Source: Bacteroidales bacterium (GTDB taxonomy: Bacteria > Bacteroidota > Bacteroidia > Bacteroidales > Paludibacteraceae). Taken from it: 64,000 nt of DNA. Each line of letters begins with the position of its first letter. Position 1 is the stretch's first letter. Below are positions 18,354-27,278 of the stretch, one piece after another. Position numbers and translations under genes: made by a program. Location: assembly GCA_012837935.1 (NCBI GenBank), contig DUQG01000038.1, positions 163,734 to 227,733 on the forward strand, read 5' to 3'. The notes beneath the pieces are model-generated. The model did no database searches and had not been told where the DNA came from. It worked only from the letters and a program-made list of their open reading frames with translations.

Positions 18354-19664
18354 ATGTCGAAATTTAAAGAAATATATCAAAGTAAATTAATTCCATTGGA
18401 AAAAATGCCGGATTTGCTTCAAAGTGATACAGATGTGATTGTTGCGCAGTATGCATCTGAACCACAAGGCTGTATGTCGGTATTCCATTTGGCAAAAGAG
18501 CGTGTGAGAGACGTAAAAGTATTTTCTGTACTTACTTTGAAACCCTATGAATTCTATATGAAACCGGAAATGAAAGGGCATTTTGAGCTTTGTAGTTGGT
18601 TTCATGCACCCGGTTCGCGAAAAGCATTAAAGGAAAGAACGGGAACTGTTACTTATGTTCCGAATATGCTTCATAATGCAGCATCCGATAGGATGAAAGT
18701 GCGTCGTCCGCATATGTTTGTGGGTACTTGCACGCCACCCGATGAGAAAGGGTTTGTTTCGCTTTCGCTGGGAATAACGTATGAGAAAGATATTCTGGAA
18801 GTAGCAGAAGTTACCGTGTTGGAAGTGAACGACAAACTGCCAAGAACATTTGGTGATACACAAGTACATGTTTCGCAAGTGGATTATTTTGTGGAATACT
18901 CACAAGATCCACCTGCGTTGCCCGAACCTGTACCGGATGAAGTAGCAATGAAAATAGGAAAACACATCGCCGATTTGATTGAAGACGGCTCTACCATTCA
19001 ATTGGGAATTGGTGAAATACCAAATGCTGCTGCACTGATGCTGAGAGACAAGAAAGACTTGGGCGTTCATACAGAAATGATGGTGGACAGCATGATGGAA
19101 CTATATGATATGGGCGTTATCACTAATCAAAAAAAGAGCATACACAAGGGAAAATTTATCTGTACGTTTGCTATGGGAAGTGATAAACTTTATCAGTGGT
19201 TGGATAATAATCCGGCAGTAGAATTCTTACGTGGCTCTTATGTGAATGATCCGGCTTTGGTTCGTCAAAACTCGAAAATGGTTTCTATCAATACTTGTAT
19301 GATGATTGATTTTACCGGTCAGGTAGCGAGTGAAGGCGTTGGTACACAGCAATATTCGGGAACCGGCGGACAGAGTGATACCGCTGTTGGAGCTATTGAA
19401 GGCTTGGATGGAAAAGGAAAATCCATTATCGCCTGTCGTTCAACAGCCAAAGGCGGAACAATCTCTACAATTGTTTCTGTACTGCCCCCAGGAACGGGAG
19501 TAACGCTTCATCGTAGCAATACGGACTACATTGTAACCGAATACGGAAGTGTTAGACTAACCGGTCGTACCGTTCGTGAACGTACCGAACTGCTGATTTC
19601 CATTGCTCATCCGGATTTTAGGGAAGAACTAAGAAGGCAAGCAGAAGAGATTGGGTATTTGTAA
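18354..19664 (+). CDS. Acetyl-CoA hydrolase/transferase family, probable 4-hydroxybutyrate- or butyrate-type CoA-transferase
   Basis: A 436-residue CoA-transferase of the acetyl-CoA hydrolase / 4-hydroxybutyrate CoA-transferase family. Visible motifs are IQLGIGEIPNAAALML, the likely catalytic glutamate E241 in GVHTEMMVDSM, and the glycine-rich VASEGVGTQQYSGTGGQSD segment that shapes the CoA site. Such enzymes move CoA from acetyl-CoA to a carboxylate. In this cluster it would activate the acid imported by the neighbouring symporter before oxidation and thiolysis. Specificity cannot be read from sequence. The leader holds a CCCGATA...TATCGGG palindrome (18318-18335) and the start-proximal repeat at 18299-18315. 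Confidence 0.93.
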   Translation: MSKFKEIYQSKLIPLEKMPDLLQSDTDVIVAQYASEPQGCMSVFHLAKERVRDVKVFSVLTLKPYEFYMKPEMKGHFELCSWFHAPGSRKALKERTGTVTYVPNMLHNAASDRMKVRRPHMFVGTCTPPDEKGFVSLSLGITYEKDILEVAEVTVLEVNDKLPRTFGDTQVHVSQVDYFVEYSQDPPALPEPVPDEVAMKIGKHIADLIEDGSTIQLGIGEIPNAAALMLRDKKDLGVHTEMMVDSMMELYDMGVITNQKKSIHKGKFICTFAMGSDKLYQWLDNNPAVEFLRGSYVNDPALVRQNSKMVSINTCMMIDFTGQVASEGVGTQQYSGTGGQSDTAVGAIEGLDGKGKSIIACRSTAKGGTISTIVSVLPPGTGVTLHRSNTDYIVTEYGSVRLTGRTVRERTELLISIAHPDFREELRRQAEEIGYL

Positions 19665-19810
19665 TGTTCGGATGTGTTTATATGTTTGGGCGTTTGGATG
19701 TTTGACTAACTTCTAATTTCAAAAAGTCTAACATCTAAATGTTCGTTAGTCAAACATCTGCTAATCTAACAGTCTAATGTCTAACAATCTAAAAAAATCG
19801 TAAATAAAAA

Positions 19811-20818
19811 ATGTTACCAATAAAAATAGTTGCTACCGGGCTGTATGCACCGGGTGAGCCAATAGACAATGAAGAATTGAAGCAGTTGGCTGGAATTGAG
19901 TTTGATCACGAAAAAATTGAAGCAAAAATCGGAATCAAACAGCGCCACATTGCACATTTCAGAAACTTAAATGAAACTACGGCAGATTTTGTAACCAAAT
20001 CAGCGGAAAAAGCCTTGAAAAATGCCGGATTATCAGCGGACGAAATCGGTCTGTTTATCGTGGCTACAGATACTCCCGAATACGTTACTCCTGCAACAGC
20101 TATTATTCAGCAAGGTAGATTGCAGAAAGGTGAAAAATGGAGTATGTCATTTGATATTTCAGCATCATGTGCAAGTTTCACAATGGCTTTTGATACGGCT
20201 TCGCGGATTCTTGCAAGTAATCCCAAAATAAAATATGCACTGATAACCGGAGTTTATAATATGCCTGCATTTATTCGTCCGGGCGATAAGTTTGCTTACC
20301 CGATTTTTGCCGATGGTGCCGGTTCGTTTATTCTCACAAAAGATGAAACCGGACAATCAGGCTATATCGGTAATCAGATGTTGACCGACGGAACTCAGTT
20401 TGACTTTATCGGTATTTATGCAGGTGGTTCTAAAATGCCGGTAACCAAAGAAGTTTTAGATGAAGAGAAAAACGGTCTTTTAAGTCTAAAACCGATGCCG
20501 GGCGACCGTAATGTACGACTTTGGCCTATGGTAGTTGAAAAACTTCTTGGCGAATACAATGTTAAAGCCGACGAGATTGACCATTATATTTTTACACAAA
20601 TCAATCGCTCGGTGATTATAAGGGTAATGGAAGCCATCAATCAGCCCGTAGAAAAAGCAATGATGATAATGGATAAATACGGTTACACCGGATCCGGTTG
20701 TGTGCCAATGGCTTTACACGAAGGAGTTAAATCGGGTAAAATCAAACGTGGCGACAAAGTGCTTTTCATGGCATCAGGTGCAGGTTTATCAGTAGGAAGT
20801 AATTTGTTAGTGTATTAG
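19811..20818 (+). CDS. Degenerate 3-oxoacyl-ACP synthase III-like protein (first of pair)
   Basis: A 335-residue KAS III (FabH) fold protein. The nucleophile region is kept (SFDISASCASFT, C120), but the two other catalytic residues of FabH are changed: the HQAN motif is FTQIN here (His to Thr) and GNTSAAS is GYTGSGC (Asn to Tyr). A normal decarboxylating condensation is therefore unlikely. It could be an acyl-transfer or thioester-handling enzyme, or a structural partner of the second KAS III-like protein 200 bp downstream. It follows the CoA-transferase gene in the cluster, after a gap full of decayed short repeats (19665-19810). Function unknown. Confidence 0.85.
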   Translation: MLPIKIVATGLYAPGEPIDNEELKQLAGIEFDHEKIEAKIGIKQRHIAHFRNLNETTADFVTKSAEKALKNAGLSADEIGLFIVATDTPEYVTPATAIIQQGRLQKGEKWSMSFDISASCASFTMAFDTASRILASNPKIKYALITGVYNMPAFIRPGDKFAYPIFADGAGSFILTKDETGQSGYIGNQMLTDGTQFDFIGIYAGGSKMPVTKEVLDEEKNGLLSLKPMPGDRNVRLWPMVVEKLLGEYNVKADEIDHYIFTQINRSVIIRVMEAINQPVEKAMMIMDKYGYTGSGCVPMALHEGVKSGKIKRGDKVLFMASGAGLSVGSNLLVY

Positions 20819-21008
20819 TTGATGGATGACGGACGACGGACGACGGATGTCGGGTGTTGGGTGTAGGATGCTGGGTGTAGGATGTTTGGATGTTCGGGTG
20901 TTTGGAAGTTGTATGTAGTGCATGCCTAATTCCTGATTTCCAATTTCAAAAAGTCAGATATCTAAAAGTCTAACGTCTAAAAGTCTGTTAGTCTAAAATA
21001 ATCTAAAA

Positions 21009-21025
21009 TCGTAAATCTAAAATTG
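21009..21025 (+). repeat. Start-proximal 17-bp repeat, copy 2
   Basis: Identical to 18299-18315. It lies 6 bases before the start codon at 21032, in a 213-bp gap (20819-21031) that is otherwise filled with decayed GACGGAC- and AAAGTCTAA-type microrepeats and shows no gene. Confidence 0.7.
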
Positions 21026-21031
21026 AAAGAT

Positions 21032-22045
21032 ATGGTAAACGTAGGAATAGTTGGAACCGGAATTTATATGCCGGAAACCAAGATGTCTGCTAAGCAGATT
21101 TCAGAAGCCACAAAAGGCGTATGGAGTGAAGCAGCGGTAATAGAAAAATTGGGAATTGTAGAAAAAACTATTGCCGGTCCCGATGATGGCACGCAAGAAA
21201 TGGGTGTACGTGCTGCTTTGGATTGTTTGAAAAACACGGGCATAGATCCGATGGAGATAGATTTGATTCTCTGTATTGGTGAAGAATGGAAGGAATATCC
21301 ACTCACCACATCGGGAATTTATATTCAAGAGAAAATCGGAGCCAATAATGCTTGGGCTATTGACATTCAGCAACGTTGCGGAACAACGGTGGCAGCTATG
21401 AAAATAGCCAAAGATATGATGATAGCCGACGAAGAACTGAAAACAATTATGATTGTAGGCGGTTATAGAAATGGGGATTTCATCGATTTTGAAGACAGTG
21501 CTGTTTCGTTTATGTTTAATCTGGGTGCCGGTGCCGGTGCGATGATATTGAAACGCAATTACGGAAAAAATTTAATTTTAGGCACACACATCGTTACAGA
21601 TGGAACAATGGCGCGCGATGCAGGTGTGGTTTATGGCGGAACAGAAAACCCGATTACAGCAGAAAATGCTCACTTAGCTTATAAATCGTTGAAAGTTTTT
21701 GACGAGAAACACATGAAAGACCGATTAAATGAAGTTTCAATGAAAAACTGGTTTCATTGCATTGATAAAGCATTCGAGAAATCGGGGATTCAGAAAAGCG
21801 AACTTGGTTTCCTTTGTTGTCTCCATTTTAAGCGCAGTATGTTTGGCTATATGCTGACTGAACTTGGATTGACCTGGGAGCAGAGCATTTATCTTGAAAA
21901 TTACGGACACATTGGTCAAATAGACCAAATTCTGTTACTTCACTTAGCGCAGGAGCGAAATTTATTGAAACCCGGAACGGTAGTTTCCATGATAGCAGCC
22001 GGAATTGGATATGCTTGGGGAGCTAATGTTATTCGATGGGGATAA
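21032..22045 (+). CDS. KAS III-like protein (second of pair)
   Basis: A 337-residue KAS III fold protein; I take the ATG at 21032 rather than the TTG three codons earlier because MVNVGIVGTGIYMPE is the normal family start. The cysteine C116 is present in DIQQRCGTTV. The histidine seems kept (LCCLHFKRSM), but the catalytic Asn of the GNTSA motif is replaced (YGHIGQID, His). It is clearly paralogous to, but very different from, the preceding protein. Two unlike KAS III proteins encoded side by side are known to form mixed pairs in some pathways; that is only a possibility here. It ends the metabolic part of the cluster. Confidence 0.85.
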   Translation: MVNVGIVGTGIYMPETKMSAKQISEATKGVWSEAAVIEKLGIVEKTIAGPDDGTQEMGVRAALDCLKNTGIDPMEIDLILCIGEEWKEYPLTTSGIYIQEKIGANNAWAIDIQQRCGTTVAAMKIAKDMMIADEELKTIMIVGGYRNGDFIDFEDSAVSFMFNLGAGAGAMILKRNYGKNLILGTHIVTDGTMARDAGVVYGGTENPITAENAHLAYKSLKVFDEKHMKDRLNEVSMKNWFHCIDKAFEKSGIQKSELGFLCCLHFKRSMFGYMLTELGLTWEQSIYLENYGHIGQIDQILLLHLAQERNLLKPGTVVSMIAAGIGYAWGANVIRWG

Positions 22046-22228
22046 AAATTTGGTCAAGTATATATGTGTTATCTTTAATTAGCTGTATGTTAGAATTATA
22101 CATTAAAATAACAGGAAGATTATATAAAAGTCAACCCCATTATTTTTAATATGCTTTTTTTTTTCAATTACTTATTATTCAAATTTGTATCTATAACAAA
22201 AAACATTAATTATTAAATTTTTGAAATT

Positions 22229-22729
22229 ATGAGAAAGTTATTTTTTATTTTAATTGCAGTAGCAACTCTATTTTCTGCTTGTAAAAAAAGTGAAGTAGAA
22301 GATGTTTACAATCCGGCAGAAGACGGAATTGTAGGGAATTGGGTGTCAAAAGGTGCTGACGTAGCGCCATTGTTGGCAACATATTTTAAGGTGGATAGTA
22401 TTACAGCTGACTTTAAAAGCAATAACACGTATGCTGTAGTATCTTATTCCGGAGGTACACCAACAAATTATGTAGGTACTTTCGTTCAGACAAAGTCCGG
22501 AACAGGAGCTATCTGGACAATCAAATTGAATCAATCTACTCCATCTGCTGTAACCAGCGAGGGTATTTTTGAAATTACCAAAGTTGGAGAAGGTTACACC
22601 ATGAAGTATGAAGTTGTTCAAACAGAACCTGATATAGGTGCAACTCCTCCTACCGCAAGTGCAGGATTCGGAAGTAGTAACGGTGGTGCTTTGGGACAGA
22701 ATAACGTGCAGAAATTTGTAAAAAGATAA
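22229..22729 (+). CDS. Lipoprotein with lipocalin-like domain, unknown function
   Basis: A 166-residue exported lipoprotein: short charged start MRKLFFILIAVATLF and lipobox LFSAC with acylated C17. After a short linker the mature part begins DGIVGNWVSKG, the usual entry of small lipocalin-like beta-barrels in Bacteroidota, and continues with alternating strands. No specific function can be given. A terminator follows directly, so it is the end of a transcript. Genes on both sides belong to the same cluster, so it may assist outer-membrane or periplasmic handling of the substrate. Confidence 0.75.
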   Translation: MRKLFFILIAVATLFSACKKSEVEDVYNPAEDGIVGNWVSKGADVAPLLATYFKVDSITADFKSNNTYAVVSYSGGTPTNYVGTFVQTKSGTGAIWTIKLNQSTPSAVTSEGIFEITKVGEGYTMKYEVVQTEPDIGATPPTASAGFGSSNGGALGQNNVQKFVKR

Positions 22730-22746
22730 CACTGTGTTATTTATTC

Positions 22747-22787
22747 AAAAGGTCAGGAGAAATAAAGGTTTTACCTGACCTTTTTAA
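22747..22787 (+). terminator. Rho-independent terminator after lipoprotein gene
   Basis: AAAAGGTCAGG pairs with CCTGACCTTTT across a 16-base loop, then a run of T. Confidence 0.8.
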
Positions 22788-22851
22788 TTTTTTTTAATAA
22801 GAAATAAGTTATCATTATTTCACATTTTTAAAATGATAAAAATTTAATAAA

Positions 22852-24435
22852 ATGAAGAAAATATCATTGCTTCTTTTTTCAGTTCTTATTTCTTTTTCTG
22901 TTTTGGGGCAATTGCCAACCAATCAATATTTTACAAAAGAAATACCTGAAAAAGCAAATAAAGAATTCCAGTTTCTGGCATTTTTCATCAATCAGGCAGT
23001 TACATCCAATGTTTATCCAGAGAATGACTTCCTGAAAGGTCAGACGGTGGGACGTTTGTTTGGGGGAAATACGACTACTACGTCCAACGAGCACATGAGT
23101 GCTTATGTGGAGCAACGCATTATCCCGTTTTTCATTTACAAACCAAGTCTTTTCAACGGCAAAGCAATATTGAGAGCGGCATTTGAAATTGACTGGACGT
23201 GGGGTGATGTGGCTTACGGTGTGGGCGGTAACTTCGGTGGAGGTTTCTCGGCTGACCAAGTCAACCTGCAAACCCAAAACCTCGAAGTGGAGCTTAATCC
23301 AGCAAAAGGTTATTATATCAACTTGGGTTTACAACGGATTTTTGATACGCCTTACAATCCTTATACTACATTATTTGATAAGATGACGCAGACAGGTTAT
23401 CGGTTAGCGTACTTTGGAACAGACGGAGTTGGGATTTCAGCTCGCAAAGACTGGGATTTTGCACGAATAAAAGCAGGCTATTATAAATTGTATGAAAATT
23501 ATGTTCATTTGAATGACGATGTAACATTGATGGAGCTGAACGGTGAAAAAGATATAAGTCGTGCTTGGAAAGTGGGCGGCTCAGCTTACTATTTGCGTGA
23601 CCGTGGAAACGGTGCCGGCGGTGTTTCCATTCTCGGACAAGGGTTCAATAGCCTTCTGGCAAGCCATAACGGAACGTTCCGTTTCAATTATGGTGCAGCG
23701 CCTTATCGTGCTGACGTGGTGTGGCTTGGAACGTTTTTTAGTAGAAATGCCGACACATGGCTCGACCCGTGGACTGTAAATGGGTTTGTAAATGTGAATC
23801 TGGGTAAAGCAGATACATTGCAATTGGCAACCGAAAAATATACTAAAGCGACAAGTATTTTCGGTTTTGCTGCGAACGGACGTGTTTCGTATCGCTATGG
23901 ACAAACACCCAATGACAATGTATCATTGGACGTGCTTTATACATCCGGCGATGCCGATGCATTGAAAGATGGGAAATACAGTGGTGTAATCACAGGAAAT
24001 CAATGGGGAGCACCGGGTGCAATTTTTGTTAGCTCAGGTTCTTATTTGCTGATGCCTCACGGCAATGTGGTAAACCGCTTTACACCTGCTATAATGGATA
24101 TTTCCAATATGGGATATGGATTGACATATGCTAATTTAAGCGCATCAAAAGGTATTATCCCCAACAGATTAAATGCAAAATTGGGTGTTTCTGCCGGAAT
24201 GAGTAATGTTCAGCCTGCCGGTGGAGGAGCATTTGTCGGTGCGGAAGTGAATGGAAATATTCAGTATAATTTTGGTCCATACATGAGTTTGGAATTGCAT
24301 GGAGCATACCTTTCACTGGGGGATTTCTACGATAGCAAACAAGCTGCCTACGGAAGTCCGGTGAACGGTGGAATTGATGGTCGTCCGGTAAATCCATGGA
24401 CAGCGTTTTTGGTTTTCAAATGGTTGATGTTCTAA
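22852..24435 (+). CDS. Outer-membrane porin-like beta-barrel, unknown substrate
   Basis: A 527-residue protein with a signal peptide (MKKISLLLFSVLISFSVLGQ). The mature chain is made of many amphipathic strands with aromatic girdles (YYINLGLQRIFD, FRFNYGAAPYRADVVWLG, MSLELHGAYLSLGDFY) and ends in an aromatic/hydrophobic strand (WTAFLVFKWLMF), the typical C-terminus of an outer-membrane barrel. Long mature length and no TonB box or plug suggest a passive or specific porin. It is followed after 23 bp by a lipoprotein hydrolase gene and so probably belongs to the same uptake route as the symporter upstream. Family not recognised with certainty. Confidence 0.7.
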   Translation: MKKISLLLFSVLISFSVLGQLPTNQYFTKEIPEKANKEFQFLAFFINQAVTSNVYPENDFLKGQTVGRLFGGNTTTTSNEHMSAYVEQRIIPFFIYKPSLFNGKAILRAAFEIDWTWGDVAYGVGGNFGGGFSADQVNLQTQNLEVELNPAKGYYINLGLQRIFDTPYNPYTTLFDKMTQTGYRLAYFGTDGVGISARKDWDFARIKAGYYKLYENYVHLNDDVTLMELNGEKDISRAWKVGGSAYYLRDRGNGAGGVSILGQGFNSLLASHNGTFRFNYGAAPYRADVVWLGTFFSRNADTWLDPWTVNGFVNVNLGKADTLQLATEKYTKATSIFGFAANGRVSYRYGQTPNDNVSLDVLYTSGDADALKDGKYSGVITGNQWGAPGAIFVSSGSYLLMPHGNVVNRFTPAIMDISNMGYGLTYANLSASKGIIPNRLNAKLGVSAGMSNVQPAGGGAFVGAEVNGNIQYNFGPYMSLELHGAYLSLGDFYDSKQAAYGSPVNGGIDGRPVNPWTAFLVFKWLMF

Positions 24436-24458
24436 AATAGGAAAAGGAGAAACAAAAT

Positions 24459-25418
24459 ATGAAAATTAAATTATTGAGCATACTAATTATGGCTATTGGT
24501 TTAGGAGCGTGCAGCACGCCTTACTCTGCTCTCAAAGATATTAGCTCTTTTGACGAGTTGGACTATAAATATCCGGTAAAAAAAGTATATCTGCCTAAAA
24601 GTGAATTTACTATTGCATATACAGATGAGGGAAAAGGAGACAATACTATCATTCTTATTCACGGTTTGGGTAGCTATCTTCGCGCTTGGGAGAAAAACAT
24701 TGGCGAATTAAGTAAAACTAATCGTGTAATAGCTATAGACCTTCCGGGCTACGGGAAATCAAGTAAGGAGCCTCACAGTGGTATGATGACTTTTTATGCG
24801 GGAATTGTGAATGAGTTTGTTAAAGAGTTAAAACTGGATAAAGTGGTAATCGGTGGTCATTCTATGGGCGGACAAATAGGCATGACCACTTATCTGCAAT
24901 ATCCTCAAATTGTAAAAGGACTTGTGTTGGCGGCTCCTGCCGGTTTTGAGCGTTTTACGAAAGGACAAAAACAATGGTTCCGTGATGTGATGACCCTAGA
25001 TGGGGTACGACTCACCACTCCCGAAGCCATTCAAAACAACTTGGCAAGTAATTTTTACCGCTTACCGAAAGATGCTGATTTTATGATTTATGAGCGAATG
25101 CAAATGCGTTCAGCAAAAGATTTTATTCCCTATTGCTATGCAGTAGTGCAGTCTGTTCACGGAATGGTAGATAACCCTGTAATTGATTATCTACAGGATA
25201 TTAAAGTACCAACGCTGATATTTTTTGGGGAAAATGACAATCTTATTCCAAATCGTTATTTGAACCCAGGACGCACGGTGGATATTGCCAAGTTCGGCGC
25301 ATCCAAAATACCAAATAACAAATTGGTAATGATTCCCAAAACGGGACATTTCTTGATGTTTGAAAAAGCTGAAATATTTAATAGAGAGACGATTGGTTTT
25401 TTAAAAGGGTTGAAATAG
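24459..25418 (+). CDS. Lipoprotein alpha/beta hydrolase
   Basis: A 319-residue alpha/beta-hydrolase exported as a lipoprotein: lipobox GLGAC with C18. The oxyanion-side motif HGLGSYLRAW, nucleophile elbow GGHSMGGQ (S135), acid in FFGENDNLIP and the catalytic histidine H297 (KTGHFLMFE) are all visible, so it should be an active esterase-type enzyme. It is predicted to sit in the periplasm or on the outer membrane. Together with the adjacent barrel, symporter, CoA-transferase, dehydrogenase and thiolase it could release short hydroxy acids from esters or oligomers; that substrate is an inference. Terminator directly downstream. Confidence 0.88.
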   Translation: MKIKLLSILIMAIGLGACSTPYSALKDISSFDELDYKYPVKKVYLPKSEFTIAYTDEGKGDNTIILIHGLGSYLRAWEKNIGELSKTNRVIAIDLPGYGKSSKEPHSGMMTFYAGIVNEFVKELKLDKVVIGGHSMGGQIGMTTYLQYPQIVKGLVLAAPAGFERFTKGQKQWFRDVMTLDGVRLTTPEAIQNNLASNFYRLPKDADFMIYERMQMRSAKDFIPYCYAVVQSVHGMVDNPVIDYLQDIKVPTLIFFGENDNLIPNRYLNPGRTVDIAKFGASKIPNNKLVMIPKTGHFLMFEKAEIFNRETIGFLKGLK

Positions 25419-25444
25419 TGGGATGGTTAATAGTTAATGTTGAT

Positions 25445-25478
25445 AAAGCGTGTCATTTTTTTTTGACACGCTTTTTTT
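25445..25478 (+). terminator. Rho-independent terminator of the cluster
   Basis: AAAGCGTGTCA pairs with TGACACGCTTT (loop of T), then seven T. It closes the plus-strand cluster. Confidence 0.85.
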
Positions 25479-25508
25479 GTAACTTTAAAGCCCAAAAAAT
25501 AACCTAAA

Positions 25509-26936
25509 ATGCGTCCCAAACTATCAATATTTACCGATTTTGCCAATACACTTTTTCCACATGAATTAGAGTATCTGATGGCTGTGCAGAATTTTTCCAA
25601 ACCGTTGAATTTGAAGATATTGAAACAAATATACTCCAATAACACATCAAGTGGAAAACAACGGAAACCGTTCGATGAGAGTATTGATAAACGCACATAT
25701 TCCTACCTGAAAAACTGGATAACGGAAACCTTACTTAAAATTGATGTCGATTATTTTTTCGATTGGCTGATTGAGACTGAGAAAAAAATCTTGACTGACG
25801 TGATTGTTCCTTCGGATGAAGCGGTGATTTTGAGCAACATGAGTAAAATGCACCCCACGAACTATAATTACATCCGATTTTACGAACTTTTACAGTATTA
25901 CCGTGATTACTTAATGGTATGGAGCCGTACAAAATACAATAAGGTGGTAACCGGTTTTCTTGAAGTTCATCATGAACAATATTACAAACTAAAAAATCTG
26001 AATATTAAACTCGATAATGTTACGGCAAGAATTGTAAAGAAAATAGAGTTCCAGCCGGAAGAGAAAGAAAATATCGAAAACTTTCTTTGGGAAATATTTT
26101 TTGATGAAACCTTGGACGGATACACGCGATACCGAGCAGTGGTAAGGCTTACCATCCATTATTATAATAACAGGGATTTTGACAAGCAAGCAGTTGTGTA
26201 TAAGCATCTTGATGATTTTTTAAAAACGCCTTTGTTCTATTCGAAACGCATTCTGTCAAACTATTACGCTAACCGCACGATGATGCACTCCAAACTTAAT
26301 GAACTGGAAGAAGCTGAAAAATACGGTTATCTTTCCATACAAAACAAGAATAGTGATTACCTCTTTTACCTGATAAATTTGTGTGGGGTACTTTTGAAAC
26401 AGGAAAAAAATAGTGAAGCTTTAAAGTTAATGCGTAAATCTATTCCTGAGTTGAAAAACACAAACAATAATTATTATAAAATCGGTTTTGCGTCATTTTA
26501 CATTCGCACCTATATTGCCAATAAGCAAATTGATAAGGCGGTGCAGTATGCTTCTCAATATTTTGCAACTTACCGAAAAGAGATTTTTGAGCATCGCTGG
26601 CATCTCTACTGTACCACTTATCTCTTTGCATTGATTAATGCCGAAAAATACGATAAAGTAGTGTCGATCTGCAAACGCTATAATCTCCTGCTTAAAGAAA
26701 AACAGCGTATTGACCTGCCTGATTATCTGCCTATTATAGAAAACTATTACTATCTTTCTGAGTATATGGAGGGAAAAATAGATCAAGATAAATTAATTTC
26801 ATCAATTGTTAAATCTGTAAAACCACTGATGAAAAACAGCTATCGCTCACGCCGAATGCTAGACATGATTGATGATGAGTTAGGGGAATTTCTATATGAT
26901 GAAATGAGGAAGGTAAAGACGAAATTATTAGAATAA
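25509..26936 (+). CDS. Helical-repeat (TPR-like) protein, unknown function
   Basis: A 475-residue, mostly helical, soluble protein without signal peptide or membrane segment. The C-terminal half shows TPR-like helical pairs (for example SKLNELEEAEKYGYLSI, QEKNSEALKLMRKSIPEL, NKQIDKAVQYASQYF), while the N-terminal 180 residues are helical without a recognised motif. I do not know its function; similar long helical proteins are widespread as unnamed conserved proteins in Bacteroidales. It stands alone between two terminators. A protein-interaction role is the most that can be inferred. Confidence 0.75.
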   Translation: MRPKLSIFTDFANTLFPHELEYLMAVQNFSKPLNLKILKQIYSNNTSSGKQRKPFDESIDKRTYSYLKNWITETLLKIDVDYFFDWLIETEKKILTDVIVPSDEAVILSNMSKMHPTNYNYIRFYELLQYYRDYLMVWSRTKYNKVVTGFLEVHHEQYYKLKNLNIKLDNVTARIVKKIEFQPEEKENIENFLWEIFFDETLDGYTRYRAVVRLTIHYYNNRDFDKQAVVYKHLDDFLKTPLFYSKRILSNYYANRTMMHSKLNELEEAEKYGYLSIQNKNSDYLFYLINLCGVLLKQEKNSEALKLMRKSIPELKNTNNNYYKIGFASFYIRTYIANKQIDKAVQYASQYFATYRKEIFEHRWHLYCTTYLFALINAEKYDKVVSICKRYNLLLKEKQRIDLPDYLPIIENYYYLSEYMEGKIDQDKLISSIVKSVKPLMKNSYRSRRMLDMIDDELGEFLYDEMRKVKTKLLE

Positions 26937-26974
26937 ACAAGAAAGCATTGTCAAATTATTCTATATATCTCAAG

Positions 26975-27006
26975 AAATCCCCATTGGCATCAGCCAGTGG
27001 GGATTT
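26975..27006. terminator. Terminator between convergent genes
   Basis: 14-bp stem (AAATCCCCATTGGC with its complement, one G-T pair) and a 4-base loop, between the helical-repeat gene and the minus-strand oadG-like gene. Confidence 0.7.
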
Positions 27007-27096
27007 CTTATGTTAACAGATAGTAAGATGTTTTTTTGTTGCATGAAATCCTCAGGCAAGAATCCGACTACACACAACTTACTACATACTACAACA

Positions 27097-27231
27097 CTAT
27101 TTCTCTTCTTCTTCGTGTGGGAAAAGTTTATCTATTCCAATTATCACAAAATAAAATATCGTCATAAAAAGGAAAACGCCGGCAAGCCCGATACCGGAAA
27201 TTTGAAGGGCTAATATAGTTGCTTCGTTCAT
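27097..27231 (-). CDS. Very short OadG-like sodium-pump subunit (44 residues)
   Basis: Reading the minus strand from an ATG at 27229-27231 gives a 44-residue peptide: a polar start MNEATILALQ, one membrane helix (about residues 10-32, ISGIGLAGVFLFMTIFYFVI), then DKLFPHEEEEK. This is the topology of the gamma (OadG-type) subunit of sodium-pumping decarboxylases: one N-terminal helix then a charged tail. Known OadG proteins are about twice as long and often carry a Pro/Ala linker; that part is missing here. It starts 47 bp after the oadB stop on the same strand, which strongly supports the assignment. It is shorter than common gene-calling cut-offs. Confidence 0.7.
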   Translation of the reverse strand: MNEATILALQISGIGLAGVFLFMTIFYFVIIGIDKLFPHEEEEK

Positions 27232-27278
27232 AGTTGTAATTTTTTAATTTTTCAACAAAATAGTATCAAATTCATCTC

